A stretch of 64,000 bases of DNA from Sediminitomix flava. GTDB taxonomy: Bacteria; Bacteroidota; Bacteroidia; Cytophagales; Flammeovirgaceae. Under the pieces are notes generated by a model. The model was not told the origin of the DNA and did no database searches. It saw only the letters and a list, made by a program, of their open reading frames with translations. This document shows, one piece after another, positions 9,759 to 19,746 of the stretch (positions within the stretch are counted from its first letter, which is position 1; each line of letters begins with the position of its first letter). A program made the translations under genes and the position numbers. The stretch is from contig NZ_QGDO01000007.1 of NCBI RefSeq assembly GCF_003149185.1, positions 124,001-188,000 on the forward strand, written 5' to 3'.

Positions 9759-10652
9759 ATGGATATTTCAATCGTTATTCCTTCACATAATCGGAAAGCG
9801 TCTTTGATCCAACTTTTAAAATCTATTAAAGAAAGTGATACAGAGACTATCCAATTTGAAGTCATTGTTGTTTGTGACGGCTGTGTGGATGGTACAGAAA
9901 AAGAAATTGAAGCATTTCAGAAACAATTTTCGGTACTAAAATATATTAGTCAGAAAGGGGCAGGTCCTGCAGCTGCTCGTAACAATGGGGCTAAGCTTGC
10001 ACAAGGAAAATATATTGCATTTACAGACGATGATTGTCTTGTAAGTAAAGAGTGGTTGAAAGCCATTATTACTGGTTTTTCAAAGTTTCCAAAAGTGATA
10101 GGTTTACAAGGAAAAACCTTGACCAACAAAAAAGAATGTACTCCGCTTACACATCAGATTCATAATGAGGCAGGGCACTCTGCATGGCCAACTTGCAATG
10201 TAGCCTATCGGAAAGATTACTTTGAAAGAGTTGGAGGCTTCGATGAGAGTTTTCCTTTTGCACATAATGAAGATGCCGATATTGCTTGGCGATTGGAAAA
10301 AGAAGGGCCCATGATCTTCTATTCAGAAATGCTCATTATTCATCCGCCTAGAGAAGAATCTTTCAAAAAGCTAAGTAAAAGAATGAAAATGCTTGAAAGT
10401 GAATTTCTTCTTTATCATAAAGATGCGAAGACTTACAAGGAAAAAAGAAATTCATCACCATGGGTGACAATCTATTGGGAAGTATTTCTAGTACATCAGT
10501 TCAGACAATTAAAATCTCGTTTTAAATTCATTCATAAACCAAAAGAATTCTTCTTGGGACTAGCCTTAAATTTCTATTGGTGGTATGAATTGATTGCCTT
10601 ACTACCAAAATATATGGCAGCAGATAAGAAGTATGCCAAACTATATGCTTAA
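9759..10652 (+). CDS. Glycosyltransferase family 2
   Basis: A 297-residue GT-A enzyme without a clear membrane anchor. It has the entry strand SIVIPSHNRK, the nucleotide-binding VVCDGCVDGT, the metal-binding FTDDDCL, and the catalytic-base region FAHNEDADIAWRL. It follows the flippase by 12 bp. Single-sugar transfer onto the growing repeat unit is the expected role. Confidence 0.87.
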   Translation: MDISIVIPSHNRKASLIQLLKSIKESDTETIQFEVIVVCDGCVDGTEKEIEAFQKQFSVLKYISQKGAGPAAARNNGAKLAQGKYIAFTDDDCLVSKEWLKAIITGFSKFPKVIGLQGKTLTNKKECTPLTHQIHNEAGHSAWPTCNVAYRKDYFERVGGFDESFPFAHNEDADIAWRLEKEGPMIFYSEMLIIHPPREESFKKLSKRMKMLESEFLLYHKDAKTYKEKRNSSPWVTIYWEVFLVHQFRQLKSRFKFIHKPKEFFLGLALNFYWWYELIALLPKYMAADKKYAKLYA

Positions 10653-10700
10653 GCTGAAAAGCTAAATCAACCTATTAAGAAATTAACCTAATTACTATCT

Positions 10701-11915
10701 ATGAATTTTGAAAATCTACCAATTGTTTTTCAAGGCTTACCCCGTTGGGATGGTCCTTATGCCTCCACCTCTGTAACGGTAGCCAAAAAGCTCTCAGAAA
10801 ATCATCAAGTTTTTTACATAGATCACCCGTTTACTTTAAAAGATAAGCTTGGCTCTAAAGACAGCCCACAGTTGATGGAAAGAACTGCTCTTTGGGCTGA
10901 TGATTTGTACTATCAGACACCATACCCAGAACTCCCAAACTTTATAAATGTCTGTCCTAAGCCTGTTCTACCTATCAATTTTTTACCTAAAGGATTCATC
11001 TATCAGAAGTTTTGTAATTATGTAAATCAGCAAGTTTGGAAACAGATTGATGATGTATTGGATAAGTATGGTGTTGAAGAATTTATCTATGTAAATTCTT
11101 TTGATCCTGTGTATTCAAGAATCTATACTTCGAAACGAGTGATTCTGAACGTATATCATTGTGTTGACTTAATTTCTGGAGAAAAATACATTGCAAAACA
11201 TGGCGTAGAAGCTGAAAAATCAGCTTGTAACAAAGCAGATTTTGTAATCTGCACTTCACGACCTTTAAAGAAAAAGCTGTATAAGTTTAATGAAAACTGT
11301 TATGCGGTTGAAAATGCAGTAGACTACGAGTTTTTCCAAAAAAGTTTGGATGCTGAAGTTCCTGAAGATTTAGCCATGATCCCTGGTAAGAAATTAGTTT
11401 ACACAGGAAATATAGGTCTGAGATTGGATTATCAACTGATAAAAGAAGCCGCTGAAAATATGCCTGATTACAGCTTTGTTTTCATCGGACCTATAAATCA
11501 ACGAGAATTTAGAGGACAAGAACTCAAGAAGCTACCTAACGTCCATTTTCTAGGTCAGAAAGCATTTGAAGACATCCCTGCTTATATCAAAGGTGCTGAT
11601 GTATGTCTGATTCCATTCCGACGAACTGAATTGACGAAGCATATTTACCCTCTGAAAATCAACGAATATTTGGCAATGGGTAAACCTGTCATTACAAGTG
11701 ATTTTACAGACTTGAGTGAATTTGGAAATGTAACCTACAGATATTTGGGAATCAGACAATTTACAAGTCAGATAGAGAAGGCTATTGAAGAAGATTCAGA
11801 GGTGAAAATTGCTGACCGTAAGGTATTTGCTGCAAAAAATACTTGGGATCATAGAATCTGTAATTGGGAAGCGATTTTCAAAAATGCGCTAAAGAATAAG
11901 GAGGTATTGATATGA
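10701..11915 (+). CDS. GT-B glycosyltransferase (TuaH-like)
   Basis: A 404-residue protein that resembles TuaH-type glycosyltransferases of teichuronic-acid and exopolysaccharide loci. It opens with IVFQGLPRWDGPYASTS and carries YTGNIGLRLDYQLI and GADVCLIPFRRTEL in the C-terminal half, then PLKINEYLAMGKPVI, the usual GT-B donor-site loop. The first E of a canonical E-x7-E is not obvious, as in other TuaH-like members. The last codons overlap the following acetyltransferase gene by 4 bp (ATGA). Confidence 0.78.
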   Translation: MNFENLPIVFQGLPRWDGPYASTSVTVAKKLSENHQVFYIDHPFTLKDKLGSKDSPQLMERTALWADDLYYQTPYPELPNFINVCPKPVLPINFLPKGFIYQKFCNYVNQQVWKQIDDVLDKYGVEEFIYVNSFDPVYSRIYTSKRVILNVYHCVDLISGEKYIAKHGVEAEKSACNKADFVICTSRPLKKKLYKFNENCYAVENAVDYEFFQKSLDAEVPEDLAMIPGKKLVYTGNIGLRLDYQLIKEAAENMPDYSFVFIGPINQREFRGQELKKLPNVHFLGQKAFEDIPAYIKGADVCLIPFRRTELTKHIYPLKINEYLAMGKPVITSDFTDLSEFGNVTYRYLGIRQFTSQIEKAIEEDSEVKIADRKVFAAKNTWDHRICNWEAIFKNALKNKEVLI

Positions 11916-12574
11916 GCATATTGAGTTGGGTAAAACAAAACCCTAAAATCAAATCTCTCGCCCATCGAATGATTATTCCCAAAGGTGAAGCTCGCCCTAG
12001 AACGTGGGTAAAATGGTTTGTAAATCCTTTCTATCATAAGAGATCCAAGGGAAGTAAAGTCTGTAGCTCTGTTAGAGCTGATCTATTTCCATTTAACTCA
12101 TTTTCATTGGGGGCTTATAGCACTGTTGAAGATTTTTCAACCCTAAATAATGGTGTGGGAGCATTAAAGATTGGAGAAAACTCAAGAGTTGGTCTCGGAA
12201 ATGTATTAATCGCTCCAGTCACAATCGGTGATAATGTTATTCTTGCACAAAACATTGTGGTTTCGGGTTTGAATCATAATTATCAGCAAATCAATATTCC
12301 GATCAAAGACCAAGGTGTTTCAACAGAGGAAATCATTATTGATGATGGTGCTTGGATTGGAGCAAATGCTACAATTACGGCAGGGGTGCGAATCGGTAAA
12401 AATTCGATTATTGGTGCAGGAAGTGTTGTGACCAAATCAGTACCAGATTATCACATTGCTGTGGGGAATCCAGCCAAACTTGTAAAGTATTACAATTTCG
12501 AAACTAAGAATTGGGAAAAAATTCAGACAAAAGATGTATCAAAACAAGCCCAAGACAGCTACCAACAAAACTGA
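11912..12574 (+). CDS. Hexapeptide-repeat O-acetyltransferase (WcaF/LbH type)
   Basis: A 220-residue left-handed beta-helix protein. Hexapeptide turns can be followed through IGENSRVGLGNVLIAPVTIGDNVILAQNIVVSG-like repeats (about 88-135) and again in IIIDDGAWIGANATI and IGKNSIIGAGSVV (about 150-185), ending AVGNPAKLV. N-H-N at about 126-128 sits where these enzymes place the catalytic His. It probably acetylates a sugar of the polysaccharide. It overlaps both the upstream gene (4 bp) and the downstream gene (41 bp). Confidence 0.85.
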   Translation: MSILSWVKQNPKIKSLAHRMIIPKGEARPRTWVKWFVNPFYHKRSKGSKVCSSVRADLFPFNSFSLGAYSTVEDFSTLNNGVGALKIGENSRVGLGNVLIAPVTIGDNVILAQNIVVSGLNHNYQQINIPIKDQGVSTEEIIIDDGAWIGANATITAGVRIGKNSIIGAGSVVTKSVPDYHIAVGNPAKLVKYYNFETKNWEKIQTKDVSKQAQDSYQQN

Positions 12575-13466
12575 GGATATTGCTACGCCATTAGTATCTA
12601 TCGTAACGATTAATTTCTGTAACGAAAAAATCACGATGGAAATGTTAGCTTCTATTTCAAAAGCTAATTATCCAGCGCTAGAAGTAATAGTTGTGGACAA
12701 TGGCTCCTTGAAAGATTATACAAAAGACTTTGAACAAGTGTATCCTGAGGTAAAAGTCATTGTCTCTGAAAAGAACTTGGGTTTTGCAGGAGCTAATAAT
12801 CTTGGTATCAAAGAAGCAAAAGGAGATTATGTATACTTAGTGAATAACGATACGGAATTTACTGATCGTACAATTCTTCCACTCATTGAAAAATTAGAAA
12901 AGGAGAAATACATAGGTGCAATAAGCCCTAAAATACAATACTTCTTTCAACCAGATCACATTCAATACGCTGGACTGACAGCAATCAACCCTTTTACAGG
13001 GAGGAATAAAATGATTGGTCATCGGGAGAAAGATACAGGGCAATACGATGCTTTTTATGAAACTGATTTTGCACATGGAGCTGCAATGATGATTCGTAAA
13101 TCAGTAATTGATTTGGTGGGGCCTATGCAAACTGATTATTTCTTGTACTACGAAGAATTGGATTGGTGTGAATCTATAAAGAAAAGTGGGTTCAAGATTT
13201 ATTATGATGGGAGTGCAAATATTCTTCATAAAGAATCGATGAGTACAGGAAAAAATAGCCCTCTCAAAATGTACTACCAAACTCGAAATCGACTTTGGTT
13301 TATGAAACGTCATTACCCCAAAAATGACCTGTTTTTCAAAAGCTTCATTTTCTCATTCGTCATACCCAAGAAACTGATTGAATTGCTTGTTTTTGGCGAT
13401 TGGAACCTCGCAAAAGCATTTTATAAAGGCGTTAAAGATGGTTTAAACCCTACAATTACTAACTAA
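12534..13466 (+). CDS. Glycosyltransferase family 2 (rhamnosyltransferase-like)
   Basis: A 310-residue GT-A enzyme with SIVTINFCN, VVDNGSLKD, the metal-binding LVNNDTEF, and the base-bearing FLYYEELDWCESIK. This set is typical of WbbL/RfbF-type rhamnosyltransferases. The start at ATG 12534 gives a 41-bp overlap with the acetyltransferase. No later ATG lies before the conserved core, so the overlap is probably real. Confidence 0.85.
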   Translation: MYQNKPKTATNKTEDIATPLVSIVTINFCNEKITMEMLASISKANYPALEVIVVDNGSLKDYTKDFEQVYPEVKVIVSEKNLGFAGANNLGIKEAKGDYVYLVNNDTEFTDRTILPLIEKLEKEKYIGAISPKIQYFFQPDHIQYAGLTAINPFTGRNKMIGHREKDTGQYDAFYETDFAHGAAMMIRKSVIDLVGPMQTDYFLYYEELDWCESIKKSGFKIYYDGSANILHKESMSTGKNSPLKMYYQTRNRLWFMKRHYPKNDLFFKSFIFSFVIPKKLIELLVFGDWNLAKAFYKGVKDGLNPTITN

Positions 13467-13468
13467 AT

Positions 13469-14641
13469 ATGGAATTTCTATTTTGGCTTTCAATTGTTAT
13501 TGTGATCTATGCCTTTGTAGGGTATGGAGTTATTCTGTACGGATTGGTGAAGTTGAAAAACTTCTTATTTCCGAGAAGTGTGAAATACAATGAAGACTAT
13601 TACCCAGAAGTAACGTTTGTTGTAGCTGCCTACAATGAAGAAGATTGTATTGAAGAAAAGATTCTGAATAGTTTGTCACTTGATTACCCAAAGGATAAGA
13701 TTAAATATCTTTTTGTAACGGATGGGAGCACAGACAGAACCAATGAAATCATTAAGAATTACGAAGAAGTTACTTTAGAATTTAGTCCTGAACGAAAAGG
13801 GAAGATTGCGGCTGTTAATCGTATCATGAAACTGATTGAAAGCCCAATTGTGATTTTCTCAGATGCAAATACAACACTTAATAAAGAAGCAATTTTAAAT
13901 ATAGTCAGACATTTTCAGTACCCAACCGTTGGTGCTGTGGCAGGAGAGAAGCGAATTATTCAAGCGGAAGAAGGGGATGCTAGCAATGCAGGAGAAGGAA
14001 TTTATTGGAAATATGAATCAAAGTTAAAAGAGCTTGATTCGGAGTTGTACAGTACAATGGGTGCAGCAGGCGAGCTGTTCGCAATTCGAAATGATTTGTA
14101 TACAGAAATGGAATCTGATGCGCTGATCGAAGATTTTCTGATGACGATGCGAATAGCTGCCCAAGGTTACAAAGTTGTCTATGAAAAAGAGGCAACTGCT
14201 AGTGAAACATCTTCTATGAATATTAAAGAAGAGTTTAAAAGAAAAGTAAGGATTTCGGCTGGAGGAATTCAAGCTGTCATCCGATTAGTACCACTACTGA
14301 ACTTCTTCAAATTTGGTATTCTCACATTTCAGTACATATCACACCGAGCAATCAGATGGACGTTAAGCCCACTTGCTTTACCGATTATACTTATCACTAA
14401 TAGCTTATTGCATTTCGAAGTAGGTGGATTTTATTCATTCTTATGGTATGCACAAGTGACATTCTATTTGTTAGCTGGTTTAGGCTGGGTTTTTGAGAAA
14501 AGAAAAATTCGCTCAAAGATCTTATTTATGCCTTTCTACTTTATTATGATGAATTACAGTGTATTCTTAGGCTATTTCAGATTGGTAAAAGGAAGTCAGA
14601 GTGTGGTTTGGGATAAAGCAAAACGAGCTACGACAGTCTAG
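13469..14641 (+). CDS. Membrane glycosyltransferase family 2 (cellulose synthase-like)
   Basis: A 390-residue protein with one N-terminal membrane helix (about 3-26), a GT-A domain and three C-terminal helices (about 290-375). Motifs are VVAAYNEEDC, VTDGSTDRT, the metal-binding SDANTTL, IEDFLMTMRIAAQGY, and KRKVRISAGG where QxxRW stands in processive enzymes. The loss of QxxRW argues for single transfer. It is the last gene of the cluster and is followed by a strong two-way hairpin. Confidence 0.83.
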   Translation: MEFLFWLSIVIVIYAFVGYGVILYGLVKLKNFLFPRSVKYNEDYYPEVTFVVAAYNEEDCIEEKILNSLSLDYPKDKIKYLFVTDGSTDRTNEIIKNYEEVTLEFSPERKGKIAAVNRIMKLIESPIVIFSDANTTLNKEAILNIVRHFQYPTVGAVAGEKRIIQAEEGDASNAGEGIYWKYESKLKELDSELYSTMGAAGELFAIRNDLYTEMESDALIEDFLMTMRIAAQGYKVVYEKEATASETSSMNIKEEFKRKVRISAGGIQAVIRLVPLLNFFKFGILTFQYISHRAIRWTLSPLALPIILITNSLLHFEVGGFYSFLWYAQVTFYLLAGLGWVFEKRKIRSKILFMPFYFIMMNYSVFLGYFRLVKGSQSVVWDKAKRATTV

Positions 14642-14650
14642 CTTAAACAT

Positions 14651-14690
14651 AAAAAAAGAGCCTAATCATTTTGATTAGGCTCCCTTCTTA
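14651..14690. terminator. Bidirectional terminator closing the polysaccharide operon
   Basis: A perfect 11-bp stem (GAGCCTAATCA at 14658-14668 with its complement at 14672-14682) has a 3-nt loop. Seven As precede it and a T-rich stretch follows. It lies between two convergent genes and can serve both. Confidence 0.85.
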
Positions 14691-16733
14691 GTTTAGCAGT
14701 TCTTTATATTTTTCTTGAAGCTCATTCGTACTTCTGAATATTTTAAACTCGACTCGTCTGTTCATTCTTTTTTCTTCTTCGGTATCAGCTACAGTATGAA
14801 TTGGTGCGGTACTTCCTAATCCAAAAGCATAAACTCTGTCGTTTTCGAATCCTCCATAAGACAATATATAGTCTCGGATAGCATCGGCTCTTTTCTGAGA
14901 TAAATCAATATTCAACTGATGATTTCCATCTTCATCGGTGTGGCCAATCACCATGATATGAAAGTCAGGATATTGTTCTAAAAATTGTATGATGAGGTGT
15001 AAGTTATTTTCCATCTCAGGGAGAAGTCTATAACTGCCACTTTCAAAGTCAATTGACTCAAAAGTGATACTGGTATTATTCCTTACCACAGGAATCTCAA
15101 CGTGTGTTTCTCCATTCAAATGGAATAGTTCTTCAAATTTAAAGAAGTTATCACCTTCAACAATTAACAGATAATCACGATTATCAATCAACTCGAAATC
15201 AAAGGAACCATCTGGTCTTATGTGCCTTGGTGCGACCTCAGTTGCTTCACTCACATCAATGATCGTAACAACTCCTTCAAAAGTTTCACCTGTGGTAGGT
15301 TCTTTTACAATACCCGAAAATCTGATGGTATTGTTAGGTTTTGCTCCCATAGGTAGACCAAAGGAATGAATATTCAAGACATCACCAGCTTTTCCTTTTG
15401 AACTTTTGGAATAGAAAAGCCACTTAGAGTCAGTATCAATCGAAAAATAGAATTCATTTCCTATACCATTTACTAAAGGTCCCACATTGAGAGGTTCAGT
15501 GTGTTTCCCATCTGGAAGTAAATAAGATTTATAGATGTCAAAATTACCGAAATTCAATAGTTGCCCATTCGAACTAAAATACAAAACACTGTATTTAGGA
15601 TGGAAAAATGGACTTACTTCATCGTTTTTAGTATTGATGACAGGTCCCATATTTCTTGCTTTGTTCCATTCTCCGTCATGGTTTTTTGTACTATAATACA
15701 AATCTGAGCCACCAAATCCGCCACCTCTATTTGAAGAAAAGTATAGTGTGTCAGCTTTAGGACTTAATGTCGGATGAGAATCCCAATTCACAGAATTCAC
15801 ATTAGGGCCAAGGTTTTCTGGAACACCCCAGTTCCCTTCAGCATCTTTTTTAGAGACATAGAGGTCACAGTCTCCTAGCCCAAGAGAACTATTACATCTT
15901 ACAAAATATAGCTCTTGTCCATCTTGAGACATGCATGGTGAGCCTTCTTTGTATTCAGAGTTGATCGCATCGAAAGGAACGGCTTCAGTCCAGTCGTATT
16001 TTTCTTTGTAGGCTATAAAAATGTCTTCATTTATTTTCGCTCCGTATAAATCTTCTTTAATGATAGCAAGATCGCTTGTATCTCTGTCAGTTCTGTTTGA
16101 TGTAAAAAGTAAAGCTTGATCAAATACGGAATAAGTCATGCCATAATCATCAAAAATAGAATTGATATTATCTGACATCTCAACCAAAACATCTTTTGGT
16201 ACAGCCAAAGTGTCAATCAATTTTCGTTGCTCGACCAATCTATAATAATGGCTAGTATCCGCATAAATGATCTGATCATTGTAGTTCAAAGAATCATATT
16301 TTTCGAGTGCAACTCTTAAAAATCTGCGATCATGTTTTAAAATTAGTCTGTACAAGTCTTTTGCTAATTCATTTTCGTCATGTTCCTGACATTTTTTAGC
16401 TAAAGACCAAAGAAGATTAAGCGTTTCAGGATTTTTAAAGTCTTGAACAGTATAGTTAGAGATATAATCTGCGGTGTGTTGGATATACTGATCCCAATGC
16501 TCATTTACCTTTAACCTTCTTAATTGTGCTTTTTTAGAGCGATCAAGATATGGTTTTTTATTATCGATATTTGAAAATGATAATAGCGGAGCGGATAATA
16601 AAGATTTTTTGTTAGTAGGAACAAGTTCTTTTACGATCATATGCTTATTCTCATCTTCATTGGGAAGTTGAGCATATGAAATACTGGTCCAAACTAACAG
16701 TAAAGCTGAAAGAAAAAATAGCCTCCTAATCAT
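14688..16733 (-). CDS. PorE-like protein: beta-propeller (PD40) plus OmpA domain
   Basis: A 681-residue secreted protein: signal peptide (residues 1-21, cut at YAQ), a helical TPR-like region (about 70-170), PD40/TolB-like propeller blades (about 195-440, with repeated LYFSSNRGG / LYYSTK patterns), a carboxypeptidase-regulatory-like beta domain (about 475-540), and a C-terminal OmpA peptidoglycan-binding domain (about 556-665, with GHTDEDGNHQLNIDLSQKRA). This domain order matches PorE of the type 9 secretion system and its many Bacteroidota paralogues. Unlike PorE there is no lipobox. Peptidoglycan anchoring is well supported. A secretion role is only a possibility. Confidence 0.8.
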   Translation of the reverse strand: MIRRLFFLSALLLVWTSISYAQLPNEDENKHMIVKELVPTNKKSLLSAPLLSFSNIDNKKPYLDRSKKAQLRRLKVNEHWDQYIQHTADYISNYTVQDFKNPETLNLLWSLAKKCQEHDENELAKDLYRLILKHDRRFLRVALEKYDSLNYNDQIIYADTSHYYRLVEQRKLIDTLAVPKDVLVEMSDNINSIFDDYGMTYSVFDQALLFTSNRTDRDTSDLAIIKEDLYGAKINEDIFIAYKEKYDWTEAVPFDAINSEYKEGSPCMSQDGQELYFVRCNSSLGLGDCDLYVSKKDAEGNWGVPENLGPNVNSVNWDSHPTLSPKADTLYFSSNRGGGFGGSDLYYSTKNHDGEWNKARNMGPVINTKNDEVSPFFHPKYSVLYFSSNGQLLNFGNFDIYKSYLLPDGKHTEPLNVGPLVNGIGNEFYFSIDTDSKWLFYSKSSKGKAGDVLNIHSFGLPMGAKPNNTIRFSGIVKEPTTGETFEGVVTIIDVSEATEVAPRHIRPDGSFDFELIDNRDYLLIVEGDNFFKFEELFHLNGETHVEIPVVRNNTSITFESIDFESGSYRLLPEMENNLHLIIQFLEQYPDFHIMVIGHTDEDGNHQLNIDLSQKRADAIRDYILSYGGFENDRVYAFGLGSTAPIHTVADTEEEKRMNRRVEFKIFRSTNELQEKYKELLN

Positions 16734-17117
16734 TATTAATTGAGATATATTTTGATCTGCGATTATAAAATTTAAAACGACCTTAACTGAAATAATGTAT
16801 ATCAGATGTCTTAAATTTCTTCAAAGAAATTGAAAATATGACATTTTTTAGAGGAATAACGCCTTTTTGTCATGAAGAAATGACATATATTTTTTGATCT
16901 ATTTAAAATGAAAAAAAAACTTTAATCATATCTATCTGAAAATGAAAGATTTTTCGGCTGTTTTCTGTTTATTCTTAAAATATGGGTATAAGTCATTCTA
17001 CAAAGGCATCCTAATTGTATAACTTTAAGACTACAAATTTAAAATATAACTTCATCATTGAAAGTAGAGCAGATTGGGTCTGTTCATTTCTATGTTGAGG
17101 AAACATAACAAACGCTG
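16734..17117. other. Intergenic region between divergent genes, nothing recognised
   Basis: 384 AT-rich bases between the divergent OmpA-like gene and lon must hold both promoters. I see no canonical TAnnTTTG box on either strand, no CIRCE-like inverted repeat for heat-shock control, and no RNA structure. Confidence 0.5.
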
Positions 17118-19589
17118 ATGAGAAGTAAGTTAAATAGTGAATTAAGGATGTTGAGTCAGTTTTCAGATTTAGATTCTGATCAATTGATATCAATTATCCC
17201 TGCAGAAGGAGACGATAAGGAATTTGACGATATTGACGAAATGGAACTTCCAATTCTTCCTCTTCGTAATATGGTACTTTTTCCGGGCGTCGTTTTGCCC
17301 ATCACTGTAGGAAGAAAAAAATCAGTAAAGTTAGTCAAGAAAGCATATAAAGATAATAAAACGATAGGTGTTATCACTCAACGTAACAGTAACAGTGATG
17401 ACCCAAGCCTTGAAGAACTCTATAAGTATGGTACAGTAGCTAAAATCTTAAAGGTTTTGGTACTACCTGATGGGAATACTACAATTATTATTCAAGGTAA
17501 AAAGAAAATAGAAGCTGTTGAAACGATCCAAAAAGATCCATATCTAACTGCTAAAGTTCGTATGGTTCATGAGGATAAGCTTATTGAAAGTGAAGAAGAA
17601 ACAAGTGCTGTTATCAATTCACTTAAAGAAGCTGCTTATAAAATCTTAGAGCTAAATCCAGATATTCCGCAAGAAGCATCAGGTGCTTTAGATAATATCT
17701 CAAGTTTAGGGTTCTTGTTAAACTTCTTGTGTTCAAATATTAATGCAGAAGTAAAAGAGAAACAAGGATTACTTGAAATCAATAATGTACATGAGAAGGT
17801 GAAAACCTTATTAGAGTACATGTATAGAGAGATTAAAATTCTTGAGATCAAGCAAGAAATTCATTCTAAGGTAAGCTCAGATATTGATCAGCAGCAAAGA
17901 GATTATTTCCTACGTCAGCAAATGAAAGTGTTGCAAGACGAATTAGGAGGTGAAGGCCCTCAGCAGGAAATTGAATCGCTTAGAAAAAGAGCTGCTAAGA
18001 AAGATTGGCATGAGCAAGTTGCAAAGCATTTTGATAAAGAGTTAGATAAATTGGGTCGTTTGAATCCATCTTCTGCTGAATATCCAATAGCATTGAACTA
18101 CTGTGAGTTTATGCTTGACCTTCCATGGAATGAATTCACTGAAGATGATTTAGACCTTAAAAAGGCTCAGAAAATATTGGATAAAGACCATTATGGTTTA
18201 GATAAGGTTAAAAAACGTATCATTGAGTATTTAGCAGTATTGAAGCTAAAACAAGATATGAAAGCGCCTATTCTATGTCTGTATGGCCCTCCGGGTGTTG
18301 GTAAAACTTCATTGGGTAAATCTGTGGCTAAAGCACTAGGAAGAAAATATGTACGTATGTCTTTGGGTGGACTTAAAGATGAGTCTGAAATTAGAGGACA
18401 TCGTAAAACATATATTGGTGCAATGGCTGGTCGTATCATGCAAAGTATTAAGAAAGCAGGTACTTCCAATCCAGTATTTATCCTAGATGAAATTGATAAA
18501 ATTGGAGCCGATTTTAGAGGAGATCCATCTTCAGCATTCTTAGAAGTACTTGATCCAGAACAAAATGATTCGTTCTTAGACAATTACTTGGAAGTTGAGT
18601 ATGACCTTTCTAAAGTGATGTTTATTGCGACAGCAAACTCTTTGGAAACAATTCAGCCTGCACTCCGTGACCGTATGGAGATCATTGAAATCAATGGATA
18701 TACGCTCGAAGAAAAGACTGAAATTGCTAAGAAACATTTGCTTCCGAAGCAAAAGAAAGAGCACGGATTAAAATCGGGTGACTTCTCTTTAGATGCTAAA
18801 GGAATCAAAACTGTGATCGAAGGTTATACGAGAGAGTCTGGTGTTCGTAATTTGGAAAGAAAATTAGGAGCTGTCTCAAGAAGTATAGCTACGCATATTG
18901 CTATGGAAGATGAGTACAAAAAACGTCTTTCAAGTAATGATGTTGAAGAAATTTTGGGTGTAGCTCACTTTGATAAAGATAAGTATCAAGACAACGAGCA
19001 TGCAGGTGTAGTGACTGGTCTTGCTTGGACTCAAGTAGGTGGAGAAATCTTATTTATTGAGTCAAGTCTTAGTAAAGGAAAAGGTCGTATTACCCTTTCA
19101 GGTCAGCTAGGTGATGTAATGAAAGAATCTGCAACTACGGCACTTTCTTATCTAAGATCACAAGCAAAAAGTTTAGGTATTGATTACAATATCTTTGAAA
19201 ATTATGACCTTCATGTTCACGTACCAGCAGGTGCAGTTCCTAAAGATGGACCATCAGCAGGTATTACGATGCTCACAGCAATGGCTTCAATTTACACACA
19301 ACGTAAAGTGAAGCAGAAGTTAGCCATGACTGGTGAAATTACTTTACGAGGTACAGTACTTCCTGTAGGTGGAATTAAGGAAAAATTATTAGCTGCAAAA
19401 AGAGCAGGTATTAAAGAAATTATCTTTAGTGACCAAAATAAGAAGGACGTAAATGAAATTGAAGAGCAATACCTAAAAGGACTGACCCTTCATTTTGTGA
19501 AAAATGCAGAAGAAGTACTTGAAATTGCTTTGTTAAATACAAAAGTGAAAAATGCGATTCAGTTTGAGTTACCTAAGAAAGAGAAATAA
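17118..19589 (+). CDS. lon: ATP-dependent Lon protease
   Basis: An 823-residue LonA. The N-terminal substrate domain (about 40-235, starting ELPILPLRNMVLFPG) is followed by an AAA+ domain with Walker A GPPGVGKTS (390-398) and Walker B FILDEIDKIG, and a C-terminal serine-lysine protease domain. The catalytic pair is S713 in DGPSAGIT and K756 in GGIKEKLL, 43 residues apart as in E. coli Lon. It degrades damaged and regulatory proteins in the cytosol. About 40 residues precede the conserved core. ATG 17148 is an alternative start. The gene is alone between two terminators. Confidence 0.98.
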   Translation: MRSKLNSELRMLSQFSDLDSDQLISIIPAEGDDKEFDDIDEMELPILPLRNMVLFPGVVLPITVGRKKSVKLVKKAYKDNKTIGVITQRNSNSDDPSLEELYKYGTVAKILKVLVLPDGNTTIIIQGKKKIEAVETIQKDPYLTAKVRMVHEDKLIESEEETSAVINSLKEAAYKILELNPDIPQEASGALDNISSLGFLLNFLCSNINAEVKEKQGLLEINNVHEKVKTLLEYMYREIKILEIKQEIHSKVSSDIDQQQRDYFLRQQMKVLQDELGGEGPQQEIESLRKRAAKKDWHEQVAKHFDKELDKLGRLNPSSAEYPIALNYCEFMLDLPWNEFTEDDLDLKKAQKILDKDHYGLDKVKKRIIEYLAVLKLKQDMKAPILCLYGPPGVGKTSLGKSVAKALGRKYVRMSLGGLKDESEIRGHRKTYIGAMAGRIMQSIKKAGTSNPVFILDEIDKIGADFRGDPSSAFLEVLDPEQNDSFLDNYLEVEYDLSKVMFIATANSLETIQPALRDRMEIIEINGYTLEEKTEIAKKHLLPKQKKEHGLKSGDFSLDAKGIKTVIEGYTRESGVRNLERKLGAVSRSIATHIAMEDEYKKRLSSNDVEEILGVAHFDKDKYQDNEHAGVVTGLAWTQVGGEILFIESSLSKGKGRITLSGQLGDVMKESATTALSYLRSQAKSLGIDYNIFENYDLHVHVPAGAVPKDGPSAGITMLTAMASIYTQRKVKQKLAMTGEITLRGTVLPVGGIKEKLLAAKRAGIKEIIFSDQNKKDVNEIEEQYLKGLTLHFVKNAEEVLEIALLNTKVKNAIQFELPKKEK

Positions 19590-19613
19590 TCAGCTTGATT
19601 GATTTATTATATT

Positions 19614-19646
19614 AACCGTTTCAACCTTCGTTGAGACGGTTTTTTT
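19614..19646 (+). terminator. Rho-independent terminator of lon
   Basis: A 12-bp stem (AACCGTTTCAAC / GTTGAGACGGTT, one G-T pair) has a CTTC loop and ends in seven Ts, 25 bp after the lon stop codon. Confidence 0.9.
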
Positions 19647-19746
19647 ATGGACTTAAGTTAATAATGAGATCATTTTGAGGAGAAGTAGAATCTTTTAATG
19701 ATTATACTTATTTTTAATTTCTATCAATGTTTTAACCAATTCATTT

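Noticed and set aside
14688-16733. Naming this gene porE of the type 9 secretion system
   Set aside because: Domain order fits, but the lipobox is missing, no other T9SS gene is nearby, and Bacteroidota carry many paralogues with this order.
18191-18583. Long antisense frame inside lon
   Set aside because: Lon has full-length conserved motifs across this stretch. The antisense frame is a shadow without its own signals.
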